Below, piece after piece: positions 1-8,846 of a stretch of 32,492 nucleotides of DNA (positions within the stretch are counted from its first letter, which is position 1; each line of letters starts with the position of its first letter). The position numbers and the translations under genes are program-made. The stretch is from NCBI GenBank assembly GCA_027490055.1, contig JAIXYV010000076.1, forward strand, positions 1-32,492, given 5' to 3'. The stretch is from Bacteroidota bacterium (GTDB lineage: Bacteria; Bacteroidota; Bacteroidia; NS11-12g; UBA955). Below the pieces are notes generated by a model. The model did no database searches, was not told where the DNA came from, and saw only the letters and a program-made list of their open reading frames with translations.

Positions 1-1533
1 GACGATATTTTCAAATCTGGTTTCAGTCAGCATGAGGCTGCATTCGACCCTGCCGCGTGGGACCACATGCAGACCTTGCTGGATAAGGACGATGAACTGA
101 AACCTGTTATCTTTGTTCCAGAAAACACCGGCAAAAAACGCAAACAATTATTAATTTTAATCCTTACAATTATGAGCATTTTAACGCTTTTGACTTTAGC
201 AAGCACCTTGCTAATCAACAACCATACTGCAACTGCCAGTAAAAAATCGGCAGCAGATCCTGCCAGTATCCATCAGGCAGACCACAATGCCTTAAATGAG
301 AAGTCTGAAGTAACATCACCTTCAGTCGCCCCAAATACCCCAAAGAAGAAGTCGGCCTCAAAAACCACATCCAAAGCTTCTGTAGGTTCTTCCTCTTCTA
401 ACTCTGAAAACAAGTCAGTAACAGCCGCTTCAGAATCTGAATCAAATTTAAATTTACCATCAGACAACGAGCCTATCAAACCTGTAAAACCAAGTGTAGA
501 CTCCTTCATTACAGCTACTAAAAACGGCAAGATGTTCAAAGTTTTAACCCGCACTACCTGGGTGCCAGAGCAATACGACTGGGTAGCTGACAACAGCAAT
601 AAAACCATTACAGATGGCTTTATAGGCATGCACTTTACTGCACAAAAAGACAGAGGCGGTGACAGCAGTTCTGCCGGGTTCAATTTCCAGATCATGTCAG
701 GTAACACTATTTACAGTGAATACTGGGGCTTGTATGGCGGAATCGACTGGGGGATGCAGTTCTACGAGAAAGGCAGAAAAAGCAATGTTGCACTTAACAA
801 TACCAGAGGTGATAGTGGTTTTGCCAGATTGAGAAGTCATTCTATGGATTTTCTGGGAAGAGGACACTTAGAATACGCCAGATACGCTTTGATTCCATAT
901 TTTAATGTAATGGCAGGACCGAGAATTTACGCCACTAATCAGCAAGTTGAATCGTATGTTACTTTGAAAGAAACAGAAAGTGGTTCAAGTAATAATGTTC
1001 ACACCTCGGTTTCAATGCTCTACGGATTTGGTGCAGGTTTGCGATTAAGAATTTCACCAACTATTAGTCTGGATGCCAGATATGAGTGGATCAATGGCAG
1101 CAGAGTAAAACGGGTTGACCTCAACAATAGCAGGTTCAATGGCTTGAGTCACGATCTCAATTACTACACCTCCAGTCCACGTCAGGAACAATTCAAATTT
1201 GGTATTCTTATAGATCTTTCAGAGCCAGATTACGAAAAGAAAATCATCAAAGAAGGCTATTATAAAGTAACGACGATTGACAGTTTAGAGATAGACGCAA
1301 AAGACAGCAACAAAGTGTACCTGCCTTGCAATTGCGATCCATGTCCTAAGAACAACAGCTCGAGCAATGATGCCTATGTCTATCCTCGTGAAAGAGAATA
1401 CCGTCAGGAAGATCAGTCTAACGAGCGTGAAAGAAACAATTCTAACAGCAACAGCACAGGCAGAAGTTCAGGGTCTAAGGGTGATTTCCCAGGCATCCGA
1501 CCACCTGCACCAAAACCAGTCAAGCCAAACTAA
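1..1533 (+). CDS. Membrane-anchored outer-membrane beta-barrel protein (5' end missing)
   Basis: The reading frame is open to the first base of the window, so the true start lies upstream; the ATG at 67 is internal. The upstream residues (FDPAAWDHMQTLLDKDD) resemble the short cytosolic N-terminus with a conserved Trp that Bacteroidota anti-sigma-like and porin-family proteins carry before their membrane anchor. A basic KKRK stretch and one hydrophobic helix follow (about nt 148-216), then a Ser/Lys/Pro-rich linker (nt 235-500). An aromatic-rich domain with alternating hydrophobic residues (nt 520-1230) ends in FKFGILIDL and looks like an outer-membrane barrel of the PF13568 kind. The tail has a Cys cluster (CNCDPC near nt 1327-1344) and a charged Arg/Ser/Asn-rich end with PAPKPVKP. 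The layout suggests a protein that spans from the inner to the outer membrane, but this is inference. A strong terminator follows at once. Confidence 0.75.
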   Translation, partial: DDIFKSGFSQHEAAFDPAAWDHMQTLLDKDDELKPVIFVPENTGKKRKQLLILILTIMSILTLLTLASTLLINNHTATASKKSAADPASIHQADHNALNEKSEVTSPSVAPNTPKKKSASKTTSKASVGSSSSNSENKSVTAASESESNLNLPSDNEPIKPVKPSVDSFITATKNGKMFKVLTRTTWVPEQYDWVADNSNKTITDGFIGMHFTAQKDRGGDSSSAGFNFQIMSGNTIYSEYWGLYGGIDWGMQFYEKGRKSNVALNNTRGDSGFARLRSHSMDFLGRGHLEYARYALIPYFNVMAGPRIYATNQQVESYVTLKETESGSSNNVHTSVSMLYGFGAGLRLRISPTISLDARYEWINGSRVKRVDLNNSRFNGLSHDLNYYTSSPRQEQFKFGILIDLSEPDYEKKIIKEGYYKVTTIDSLEIDAKDSNKVYLPCNCDPCPKNNSSSNDAYVYPREREYRQEDQSNERERNNSNSNSTGRSSGSKGDFPGIRPPAPKPVKPN

Positions 1534-1536
1534 TTT

Positions 1537-1563
1537 AAAGGGACTTAAAGTCCCTTTTTTTTT
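1537..1563 (+). terminator. Rho-independent terminator
   Basis: Stem AAAGGGAC (1537-1544) pairs with GTCCCTTT (1550-1557) around a 5-nt loop, and the T run continues to 1563. It begins 4 nt after the stop codon of the upstream gene. It is the clearest terminator in the window. Confidence 0.9.
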
Positions 1564-1662
1564 GTTTCATTAAGTCACTAAAACACAAATAACAAAAACT
1601 TCGAAAACTAAAAAACTAAAAAAATATCTATAAAAACATTTTAGCATAGCACTCATTTTGCA

Positions 1663-1670
1663 TAGATTTG
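1663..1670 (+). promoter_or_regulatory. Candidate Bacteroidota -7 box (TAGATTTG)
   Basis: TAGATTTG matches the Bacteroidota -7 consensus TAnnTTTG in an AT-rich gap between a terminator and the TIR gene. It lies 70 nt upstream of the ATG at 1741, so the gene would have a leader of about 65 nt. No convincing TTG element is seen at the expected -33 spacing, so the call is tentative. Confidence 0.4.
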
Positions 1671-1740
1671 CTGCAATACTTAAATTATTTCAATTGTTGC
1701 TACATCAAAACTAAACAATTGAAAAAAACAGAAAACACTT

Positions 1741-2142
1741 ATGTCAAAAACCTATCATTTATACATTAGCTATTCGTGGCTATGCCATCCGGACGCTTGC
1801 GAGAAAAAGGTTAAATTCTTAGAAAAGGAAGGCTTACAATACAAATTTCTGGAGACCTTTAAAACTGATAATATCAGTGCAGAGCCTATTGAAGTGCGTA
1901 TGGAGAAAGCCATCATCAATTCCGACTGTTTATTGATGTTGGCAGGCGTTGGCGAGACTTGTGATGCCTGGCTGGAACATGAGATAAGGTACGCCAAAAA
2001 ACATGGCAAACCCATTATTGCGATAGAGCCATGGCTCAGTAAAAAGACCAATGAAATTCTAAAAGACAATGCCCATCATATCGTACAATGGCATGGCAAA
2101 TTAATAGCAGATGCTATTAGACAATCTGACCAGCTGAATTAA
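1741..2142 (+). CDS. TIR-like (Thoeris ThsB-type, PF08937-like) domain protein
   Basis: This 133-aa protein is a single small alpha/beta domain. It opens with HLYISYSW (residues 6-13), the strand-loop start of TIR/ThsB-like domains, and continues with LMLAGVGETCDAWLEHEI (residues 65-82) and KPIIAIEPW (90-98). W77-L-E-H-E81 forms a WxxxE motif that aligns with the Trp and catalytic Glu of NAD-cleaving TIR domains such as SARM1, so the putative catalytic residue is kept. ThsB-like proteins in Thoeris phage defence make a cyclic-ADP-ribose-type signal that activates ThsA. No ThsA, STALD, TPR or other effector gene lies nearby. The gene sits alone, with a terminator before it and a weak one after it. 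Fold assignment is fairly sure; NADase activity and a defence role are inference. Confidence 0.8.
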   Translation: MSKTYHLYISYSWLCHPDACEKKVKFLEKEGLQYKFLETFKTDNISAEPIEVRMEKAIINSDCLLMLAGVGETCDAWLEHEIRYAKKHGKPIIAIEPWLSKKTNEILKDNAHHIVQWHGKLIADAIRQSDQLN

Positions 2143-2188
2143 GCTTCCAAAATCTGGTTCAATAAGGTATTCTCCTGGTAACCAAAAA

Positions 2189-2212
2189 GATAGTAGCTAT
2201 CGCTATTTTTTT
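2189..2212 (+). terminator. Weak terminator-like hairpin after the TIR gene
   Basis: GATAG (2189-2193) pairs with CTATC (2197-2201) around a 3-nt loop, followed after GCTA by a run of seven T (2206-2212). The stem is short and AT-rich. The T run also overlaps the -33 element of the next promoter, so the role as a terminator is uncertain. Confidence 0.35.
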
Positions 2213-2240
2213 GAATAATCACCTTTATTTATTAAATTTG
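2210..2240 (+). promoter_or_regulatory. Bacteroidota promoter of the enoyl-CoA hydratase operon
   Basis: TTTG (2210-2213) and TAAATTTG (2233-2240) are separated by 19 bp, matching the Bacteroidota -33/-7 consensus (TTTG, about 19-20 bp, TAnnTTTG). This is the best two-part promoter in the window. The -7 box ends 7 nt before the ATG at 2248, so the transcript has almost no leader. Confidence 0.65.
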
Positions 2241-2247
2241 TAGTTTT

Positions 2248-3030
2248 ATGGCTTACAACTGTTTATCATACGAATCTAATAATGCTATCACAACCATTAC
2301 CCTTAACAGACCGGATGTTTTTAACGCCTTTAACGACGAGCAGAGTTACGAATTACAGGATGCTTTAAAAGCAGCCAAAAAAGACGACAACTGCCGTGTT
2401 ATTGTTCTAACAGGCGCGGGAAAAGCGTTTTGCAGTGGTCAGGATTTAAAAGCCATAGCTGGAGCAGAAAAAAGATCGTTCATCGATTCACTTCATAAAC
2501 GTTACAACCCAATTATTCGCGAAATGCGCAATATGCCAAAGCCGATCATCTGTCGCTTAAACGGCGTGGCAGCTGGGGCAGGTTGTTCACTAGCCTTAGC
2601 TTCAGATTTTATTGTTGCTTCAGAAAATGCCAGTCTGATTGAAGTATTTATCAATGTTGGATTGGTTCTGGATAGCGGTTCTTCTTTCTTTTTGCCACGT
2701 TTAGTTGGCAGTGCAAGAGCATTCGAACTTAGCACCATGGGCAGCAAGGTAAGTGCTAAACAAGCATTAGAATGGGGTATGATTAACCGCTGTGTACCTG
2801 CTGAACAATTAGATGAAGCAACAGCTGAAATCGCCAACTACTACGCTTCTGCGCCAACTAAAGCGATAGGGTTAATGAAGAAGATGCTGAACAAATCTTT
2901 TAACAGCGACTTAGAAACCATGCTTGAGTACGAAGCCTACTGTCAGGAAGTGGCTGGTAGCAGTGCCGACAACAAAGAAGGCGTGGCAGCTTTCAACGAA
3001 AAACGCAAACCTATTTTTACCGGTAAATAA
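2248..3030 (+). CDS. Enoyl-CoA hydratase/isomerase, PaaG-like
   Basis: This 260-aa protein is a full-length crotonase-fold enzyme that would act on acyl-CoA thioesters in the cytosol. The oxyanion-hole segments AFCSGQDL (60-67) and GVAAGAGCSLALASD (106-120) are intact. The acidic residue D142 in VGLVLDSG and the C-terminal GSSADNKEGVAAFNEKR match the pattern of PaaG (ring 1,2-epoxyphenylacetyl-CoA isomerase) more closely than that of a plain FadB-type hydratase, because the second Glu of hydratases is absent from the expected loop. No other phenylacetate (paa) gene is in the window, so the substrate is open. The start is fixed by a promoter box 7 nt upstream. It is followed after 3 nt by the M43 protease gene, probably as an operon. 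Confidence 0.87.
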   Translation: MAYNCLSYESNNAITTITLNRPDVFNAFNDEQSYELQDALKAAKKDDNCRVIVLTGAGKAFCSGQDLKAIAGAEKRSFIDSLHKRYNPIIREMRNMPKPIICRLNGVAAGAGCSLALASDFIVASENASLIEVFINVGLVLDSGSSFFLPRLVGSARAFELSTMGSKVSAKQALEWGMINRCVPAEQLDEATAEIANYYASAPTKAIGLMKKMLNKSFNSDLETMLEYEAYCQEVAGSSADNKEGVAAFNEKRKPIFTGK

Positions 3031-3033
3031 TTT

Positions 3034-4380
3034 ATGAAAAATTTTAACATCTGTTTTAGCCTATTACTTTCTGTTTTTAATTTAAATGCACAGAATACGC
3101 CTCATGAAATTTGCGGCTACCAGCACGAGGTAGAGCGCATTATGAAAAGTAAACCTAATTTCCTGAAATGGCAGGAAGCCTGGTTCCGCGAAGCCTTAGA
3201 CAAATACAACGAATTACAGAGTTCTAAACGCGGCGACATTACTGCTGATACGCTTTATTTCGAAATTCCTGTTGTCTTCCATATACTATACAACAACAAT
3301 GCAGAAAACATCAACGATTCGTTGATTCACAATCAGATTGTTGAGCTAAATCGAGCGTTTAGAAAAATGACCAAAGACACATCAAGAATCAGAAATATTT
3401 TCAAACCAATCGCTGCTGATGTGCGCATACAGTTTAAACTGGCTACGATTGACGAAAACGGCAATCCTACCTCTGGCATTACCAGAACATTTACTACCAG
3501 AACAACTTTTGCCACCAATATCTACGGCAGCTATTCTAACAATATGAAAGTTGGCGGCAGTGGCGGTAAAACAGCCTGGAATCCAGCGCGCTACATGAAC
3601 GTTTGGGTGTGCGACATGGAATTCCCTAATTACATAGGCATAGTTTATGGATTTGCTACGCCTCCAACTGGCGCTCCGAACTGGGACAACAGCATAACAA
3701 AAGACACCAGCGATTTAGAATCTGGCATTGTTTTGCATTACAAAGTTGTTGGTGTTAAAAACCCACTCGCTCCTTCTAAATACGTTGAAGGTAAAACTGC
3801 AGTGCACGAAGTGGGGCATTACCTCGGATTAAGACACGTATGGGGTGATGGAAATTCCGCTAACGGTTGCTTAGTCGACGATGGCATTTTCGACACACCA
3901 AATGCAAGGGTAGCCAATGCTACCTGTGGCGGACAGAATACTTGTGTAGACGCCTCAAACGACAAGCCAGACATGACTGAAAACTATATGGATTATGCCC
4001 TGGATGGTTGTGCCGCTATGTACACCAAGGAACAGGCCTTTATCATGCGTTATGTTCTGAATAATCTCAGACCTGGTCTGCCTTACAGAGAAATTGTATT
4101 TGATACCGCAGTGGCACCGATCGAAGGCCTGCAGGTAAATGTATACCCTAACCCAATCGGCGGCAGCAAAACCCTTAAAGTAAAAATTACTGAAGCGGTT
4201 TCACAGCCCTATACACTGAACATTATCGATATGAGTGGCAAACAAGTAATCACTCAGAACTTCATGTCGAATGTTGTAACGCCTGTCGAGGCTGCCGAAC
4301 TTGCAAATGCTGTTTATTACCTGACCATCAGCAATCAGTCTGGTAGAATTTTCTATAAAAAAGCCATCATCACTCAGTAA
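3034..4380 (+). CDS. Secreted M43 (pappalysin-family) zinc metalloprotease with T9SS sorting domain
   Basis: The 448-aa product starts with a signal peptide (MKNFNICFSLLLSVFNLNAQ). The central part holds the zinc motif HEVGHYLGLRH (H258, E259, H262, H268) and, about 50 residues on, the Met-turn NYMDYA (M319). These are the marks of the M43 cytophagalysin/pappalysin branch of metzincins. Between them lies a Cys-rich segment (GCLVDDGIFDTP and the NATCGGQNTCVD part), typical of the family. The last 80 or so residues contain VYPNP and a beta-rich type A sorting domain, so the protein should leave the cell through the type IX system and be anchored or released outside. It lies 3 nt after the enoyl-CoA gene and 8 nt before a glycosyltransferase gene. 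The target protein is unknown. Confidence 0.9.
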   Translation: MKNFNICFSLLLSVFNLNAQNTPHEICGYQHEVERIMKSKPNFLKWQEAWFREALDKYNELQSSKRGDITADTLYFEIPVVFHILYNNNAENINDSLIHNQIVELNRAFRKMTKDTSRIRNIFKPIAADVRIQFKLATIDENGNPTSGITRTFTTRTTFATNIYGSYSNNMKVGGSGGKTAWNPARYMNVWVCDMEFPNYIGIVYGFATPPTGAPNWDNSITKDTSDLESGIVLHYKVVGVKNPLAPSKYVEGKTAVHEVGHYLGLRHVWGDGNSANGCLVDDGIFDTPNARVANATCGGQNTCVDASNDKPDMTENYMDYALDGCAAMYTKEQAFIMRYVLNNLRPGLPYREIVFDTAVAPIEGLQVNVYPNPIGGSKTLKVKITEAVSQPYTLNIIDMSGKQVITQNFMSNVVTPVEAAELANAVYYLTISNQSGRIFYKKAIITQ

Positions 4381-4388
4381 AAACTGAA

Positions 4389-6104
4389 ATGTATCAGGCA
4401 GAAAGGCTAAAACGCTGGCTTCCGGCAATCGTTTTTGTTTGTTTTTGCTGCTCCTATTTACATCAACTGACCAACACACTAAGTCGTTACGACCGCAGTG
4501 AGAAAGTTATTAATGAGGATGCCTTTGGCTATTATGCCATTTTACCTGCCTATTTTAAGTACCACGATCCGAATTGGAAATTCCTTGACTCTGTCACCAG
4601 CAAACAAGAAAAATACGCCAATTATATTCCGCCAATAGTCAATCAAATTGACCAAGACAAAAGCGTTTGCAAATACTATTCTGGTCCCGCGCTCTTGCAA
4701 CTGCCCTTCTATTTCATGGCAGAGTTAAGTTCAAACAACAAGGACCCTTTTGATCAGTCACATCATTTTTACATTCTTTTATCTGTTATCTTCTATGTTG
4801 TATGCGGATTTTTACTGATCTACCGTCAGCTTTTACAGTGGCAATATTCACCGCTTCAGGCAGGTGCTTTTATAAGTTTTGTTTTGTTCGGGACTAACCT
4901 TTTTGTGTACACGGCATATGACCCCGCATACAGTCATGCCTATTCCTTTTTTGCCTTCTCGGCTTTTGCCAGTTTACTTTTAAGCATCAAACAAAAACCC
5001 GGACCCGTTAAATTCATTGCAAGCGGTTTAGTATTTGGACTAATTTTAATCATCCGACCATTGAACGGAATTGTCATTGTGCTGGTCCCGATTATTTTAT
5101 ATGGGCAGCTGACTACCATCTTTAAAACGCATTTCAGGTACATTCTGGCAGCCACAGTAACAGCAATGATGTTTCCGGCTATTCAATCTTACCTGTGGCA
5201 TTGGCAGACAGGCGAGTGGTATGTTTATCCATACGGCAATGAAAAACTGAACCTTTTACAGCCACAGTTACTTGAGTTTATTTTTGGATATAATAGTGGC
5301 TGGACTTTATACACGCCTGGTGCTTTTCTGATGGTGATTTTTGGTTTAGCCGGATTAGTAGTAAAGAAACAATATGTCAGAGCTGTATTAAGTTTTTTAA
5401 GTGTAACAACGGTGCTTTATCTGATGTCTTGCTGGTACTATTTGCATTACGGCTGCACAGCGGGGTGCCGACCAATAACAGACTACTACGGATTGTTTGT
5501 CTTGTTAATGGCCTATGGCTTCAGAGAACTCACAAAAAACCTATGGATAAAGTATCTTTTGCTTACACTTTTAAGCAGCAGTTTTATGTATTGGCGGATT
5601 GTACAATATCAGTTCATGAATCACATTATCAACTGGTGTGATATGGACAAAGAGCGCTTCGAAATGGTGTTTTTAAAGACCCACGAAGTCTATCATTACA
5701 GCACCTACCCTTTCTGGGATTTTTCGGACAGCGAAAACAATCCTGTTATCAGCGAAACCATCATCAATAAAACATTGCACTTAAATGAAAAGGTTACACC
5801 TTATTCTATTCAGCTTCCTGAGACAGATTGCAAAGATTCTTCCTTGTTAATTAGCTTTAGTATTAGGGCTGACAAGGGCAACAAAGATGCTTATCTCCGT
5901 ATCCTGATAACTGACGATGGACAATATGTTGAACAACAAACCTTGCTATTACAACGCAAGGCCACATCTGGAGGTAAATTCAATTTTCAGTTTCTGATAC
6001 GAAAGAGTCTTAGAAAAGGACGGGCAGAAGTTCGCCTGGAAAGCACTGGCAGTTTAGAAACCTGCAGTGTGCATTTAGAAAAACTTAAAATTCAGAGGCT
6101 TTAA
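4389..6104 (+). CDS. GT-C fold polytopic glycosyltransferase-like membrane protein
   Basis: This 571-aa protein has roughly ten hydrophobic helices between residues 10 and 400, followed by a soluble C-terminal domain of about 150 residues that looks beta-rich. The first extramembrane loop holds INEDAFGYY (E43, D44). Such acidic residues after helix 1 are characteristic of GT-C glycosyltransferases that use polyprenyl-phosphate sugars on the outer face of the inner membrane. The loop also has FKYHDPNW, seen in Bacteroidota proteins of this type. The acceptor cannot be predicted. It is the third gene of a tight operon (8 nt after the protease). Two other GT-C genes lie downstream beyond cphA. 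Family is likely; exact class is uncertain. Confidence 0.7.
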   Translation: MYQAERLKRWLPAIVFVCFCCSYLHQLTNTLSRYDRSEKVINEDAFGYYAILPAYFKYHDPNWKFLDSVTSKQEKYANYIPPIVNQIDQDKSVCKYYSGPALLQLPFYFMAELSSNNKDPFDQSHHFYILLSVIFYVVCGFLLIYRQLLQWQYSPLQAGAFISFVLFGTNLFVYTAYDPAYSHAYSFFAFSAFASLLLSIKQKPGPVKFIASGLVFGLILIIRPLNGIVIVLVPIILYGQLTTIFKTHFRYILAATVTAMMFPAIQSYLWHWQTGEWYVYPYGNEKLNLLQPQLLEFIFGYNSGWTLYTPGAFLMVIFGLAGLVVKKQYVRAVLSFLSVTTVLYLMSCWYYLHYGCTAGCRPITDYYGLFVLLMAYGFRELTKNLWIKYLLLTLLSSSFMYWRIVQYQFMNHIINWCDMDKERFEMVFLKTHEVYHYSTYPFWDFSDSENNPVISETIINKTLHLNEKVTPYSIQLPETDCKDSSLLISFSIRADKGNKDAYLRILITDDGQYVEQQTLLLQRKATSGGKFNFQFLIRKSLRKGRAEVRLESTGSLETCSVHLEKLKIQRL

Positions 6105-6150
6105 AACCCTCGGCAAACCCGCTATTTTAAATTCATAGATTAATTCGTTA

Positions 6151-6181
6151 TTGGTTTGTTTATTTGGCAAAACTATGTTTT
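6151..6181 (+). promoter_or_regulatory. Candidate promoter for cphA
   Basis: TTGG (6151-6154) and TATGTTTT (6174-6181) are 19 bp apart. The -7 box differs from TAnnTTTG only in the last base. A small hairpin, CAGGT (6186-6190) with ACCTG (6198-6202), lies in the leader just before the ATG at 6212. Confidence 0.4.
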
Positions 6182-6211
6182 ATTGCAGGTACTAAGAACC
6201 TGTAGAAAAAT

Positions 6212-8845
6212 ATGAAAATCATTGACATCAAAACCATGAATGGTCCAAACTACTGGAGCATCAGAAGACACAAACTGATTGTGATGCGTCTTGACCTGGA
6301 AGACATGGAAGAAAAGCCCACCAATAAGATAGATGGATTTTCGGAGCGTTTAAAAACCCTCTTCCCTTCTATGTACTCTCATCGCTGCAGTCCGGGTGTA
6401 CCGGGAGGATTCTTCCAGCGTGTAGAAGAAGGCACCTGGATGGGGCATGTCATTGAACATATCGCATTAGAAATTCAAACACTTGCCGGTATGAACTGCG
6501 GATTTGGTCGCACACGCCAAACCTCTGCTCACGGCGTTTACAATGTTGTATTCAATTATTGGGAAGCCAAAGCTGGCGTCTATGCCGCCAAAGCCAGTGT
6601 TAAAATAGCAGAAGCTTTAATCAACAATACACCCTACACCCTTGAAGAAGATATTCAGCGTCTGAGAGAAATTCGCGAAGAAGAACGCCTCGGTCCCAGT
6701 ACCGGTAGCTTGGTTGAAGAAGCCATTAAACGCAATATTCCATTTATTCGTCTTAACGGTCGCTCTCTGGTACAACTCGGCTATGGCATTAATCAACGCC
6801 GCATACAGGCCACTGTTGCCAGCACCACCAGCAGCATTGCAGTCGAAATTGCCTGCGACAAAGAAGACACTAAATTACTTCTTGAATCGGCAGAGATTCC
6901 GGTTCCTAAAGGTAAAATCTGCTACGACCTGGAAGACCTTGAGCTGGCAGCTTCCAGAATTGGCTATCCTCTGGTTACAAAACCTATCAATGGCAATCAT
7001 GGAAAAGGCGCTACCACCAATATCACTAACTGGGAAGATCTTAAAATAGGATTTGACGCCGCCAAGCACTATTCCAGATCGGTTATCGTAGAGAAATTTA
7101 TTTCAGGGTATGATCACCGCATACTGGTAATTAATTACAAGTTTGTAGCTGCGGCAAAACGCACACCAGCCTGTGTCATCGGCGATGGCAAACACAGCAT
7201 ACAAGAACTGATAGACATTGTAAACTCTGATCCACGCAGAGGATATGGACACGAAAAAGTACTAACTGCAATCAAAGTAGACCATTTCACACAACAAATA
7301 TTAGACGACAAAGGTTATACACTCGAAACGGTATTGCCTAAAGACTACGAATTACTGTTAAAACCAACTGCTAATATCAGTACTGGTGGAACTGCCGAAG
7401 ACATCACCGACCATGTTCATCCAAGTAATATTTTCATGTGCGAAAGGATAGCAAGAATTATCGGACTAGATATTTGTGGTATCGATATCATGTCACCAGA
7501 CTTATCTGTGCCGATTTCAGAGATTGGCGGCGCTGTATTAGAAGTTAATGCCGCACCAGGTTTCAGGATGCACCTCGAACCAACCGTTGGTATTCCACGC
7601 AACGTCGCAGAGCCTGTTATCGATATGCTTTATCCTACAGGTACCAGTGCACGCATTCCAATCATTGCCGTATCAGGAACCAATGGCAAAACGACTACAA
7701 CCAGATTGATGGCACACATCTGTAAACAGGTTGGTCATAAAGTTGGTTATACCACCACAGATGGTGTATACATCCAGAATGAAATGATGATGAAAGGCGA
7801 TTGTACCGGACCAATTTCAGCAGAATTTGTATTGAAAGATCCGACAGTTGACTTTGCTGTTCTCGAATGTGCCAGAGGTGGCATTTTAAGAGCAGGTTTA
7901 GGCTTCCACAATTGCGACATTGCTATCATTACCAATATAGCAGCTGATCACCTCGGACTGCAGGGCATAGACACTTTAGAACAATTAGCCAGAGTAAAAG
8001 CTGTTGTCGCAGAATCTGTGTTCCCTGAAGGTTTTGCTATCCTAAATGCTGATGATGACCTGGTATACAAAATGCGTGAGAACATCACTTGTAAACTCGC
8101 CCTGTTCAGCATGGACGAGACCAATCAGCGCATCATCGACCATTGCAAAGCAGGTGGAATTGCTGCAGTATACGAAAATGGCTATGTTACCATCATGAAA
8201 GGTACCTGGAAAATCAGAGTTGATAAAGTTACCAATGTGCCTATGACCTTCGGAGGCAGAGCCGAGTTTAATATTGCGAACTGCTTACCAGTTATACTGG
8301 CAGCCTTCTTAAGAAACTTCAAGATTGAAGATATTAAATCAGGCTTGCAAACCTTTATTCCATCGCCTGCACAAACACCTGGCAGAATGAACCTGTTCAA
8401 CTTCAAACACTTTAGTGTGATGGTAGATTATGCCCATAATACTGCAGGTTTAAAAGCCATTGGTAAATTCTTGTCCAATACAGAAACTGGCAAGAAGGTC
8501 GGCATCATTGCTGGAGTTGGCGACAGACGCGACGAAGACACGATCTCTTTAGGTGAAGAAGCTGCAAGAATCTTTGATGAGATCATCATCCGTCAGGACC
8601 GCAATCTGAGAGGCAAAAGCGAACAAGAGATTATCGACCTAATGCTAAAAGGCATAAAGCAAATAGACCCAGGTAAAAAAGTGACGGTGATACAGGCTGA
8701 AAAAGCCGCTATCGACCATGCGATTCAAAGCGCAGAAATGGACTCCTTCATAGTAATATGCAGCGATGTTATTCCAGATGCGCTTGAGCAGATCATGGAA
8801 CTAAAAGCACAGGAAGAATCCGGCAAACTACATTTAAACGCTTAA
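6212..8845 (+). CDS. cphA: Cyanophycin synthetase
   Basis: The 877-aa length and three-part layout match CphA. It would polymerise aspartate and arginine into multi-L-arginyl-poly-L-aspartate (cyanophycin), a cytosolic nitrogen store. The N-terminal domain runs to about residue 210. An ATP-grasp domain follows, with YDHRILVIN (from D301 region) and the metal-binding LEVNAAPG (443-450). The Mur-ligase-like domain has the P-loop SGTNGKTTT (488-496), ECARGGILRAGLG, and C-terminal PGRMNLF and DYAHNTAG. The HLEP...GIPRNVAEPVIDML bridge is typical of true cyanophycin synthetases rather than MurC or MurE. No cyanophycinase (cphB) or isoaspartyl dipeptidase is next to it; the gene is followed after 1 nt by a glycosyltransferase with a TTG start. 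A related amide-ligase product cannot be ruled out, but assignment is strong. Confidence 0.93.
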   Translation: MKIIDIKTMNGPNYWSIRRHKLIVMRLDLEDMEEKPTNKIDGFSERLKTLFPSMYSHRCSPGVPGGFFQRVEEGTWMGHVIEHIALEIQTLAGMNCGFGRTRQTSAHGVYNVVFNYWEAKAGVYAAKASVKIAEALINNTPYTLEEDIQRLREIREEERLGPSTGSLVEEAIKRNIPFIRLNGRSLVQLGYGINQRRIQATVASTTSSIAVEIACDKEDTKLLLESAEIPVPKGKICYDLEDLELAASRIGYPLVTKPINGNHGKGATTNITNWEDLKIGFDAAKHYSRSVIVEKFISGYDHRILVINYKFVAAAKRTPACVIGDGKHSIQELIDIVNSDPRRGYGHEKVLTAIKVDHFTQQILDDKGYTLETVLPKDYELLLKPTANISTGGTAEDITDHVHPSNIFMCERIARIIGLDICGIDIMSPDLSVPISEIGGAVLEVNAAPGFRMHLEPTVGIPRNVAEPVIDMLYPTGTSARIPIIAVSGTNGKTTTTRLMAHICKQVGHKVGYTTTDGVYIQNEMMMKGDCTGPISAEFVLKDPTVDFAVLECARGGILRAGLGFHNCDIAIITNIAADHLGLQGIDTLEQLARVKAVVAESVFPEGFAILNADDDLVYKMRENITCKLALFSMDETNQRIIDHCKAGGIAAVYENGYVTIMKGTWKIRVDKVTNVPMTFGGRAEFNIANCLPVILAAFLRNFKIEDIKSGLQTFIPSPAQTPGRMNLFNFKHFSVMVDYAHNTAGLKAIGKFLSNTETGKKVGIIAGVGDRRDEDTISLGEEAARIFDEIIIRQDRNLRGKSEQEIIDLMLKGIKQIDPGKKVTVIQAEKAAIDHAIQSAEMDSFIVICSDVIPDALEQIMELKAQEESGKLHLNA

Positions 8846-8846
8846 C

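Noticed and set aside
273-707. 144-codon minus-strand ORF
   Set aside because: It lies opposite the low-complexity linker of the first gene, has no promoter or family motif, and is explained by biased codon use on the coding strand.
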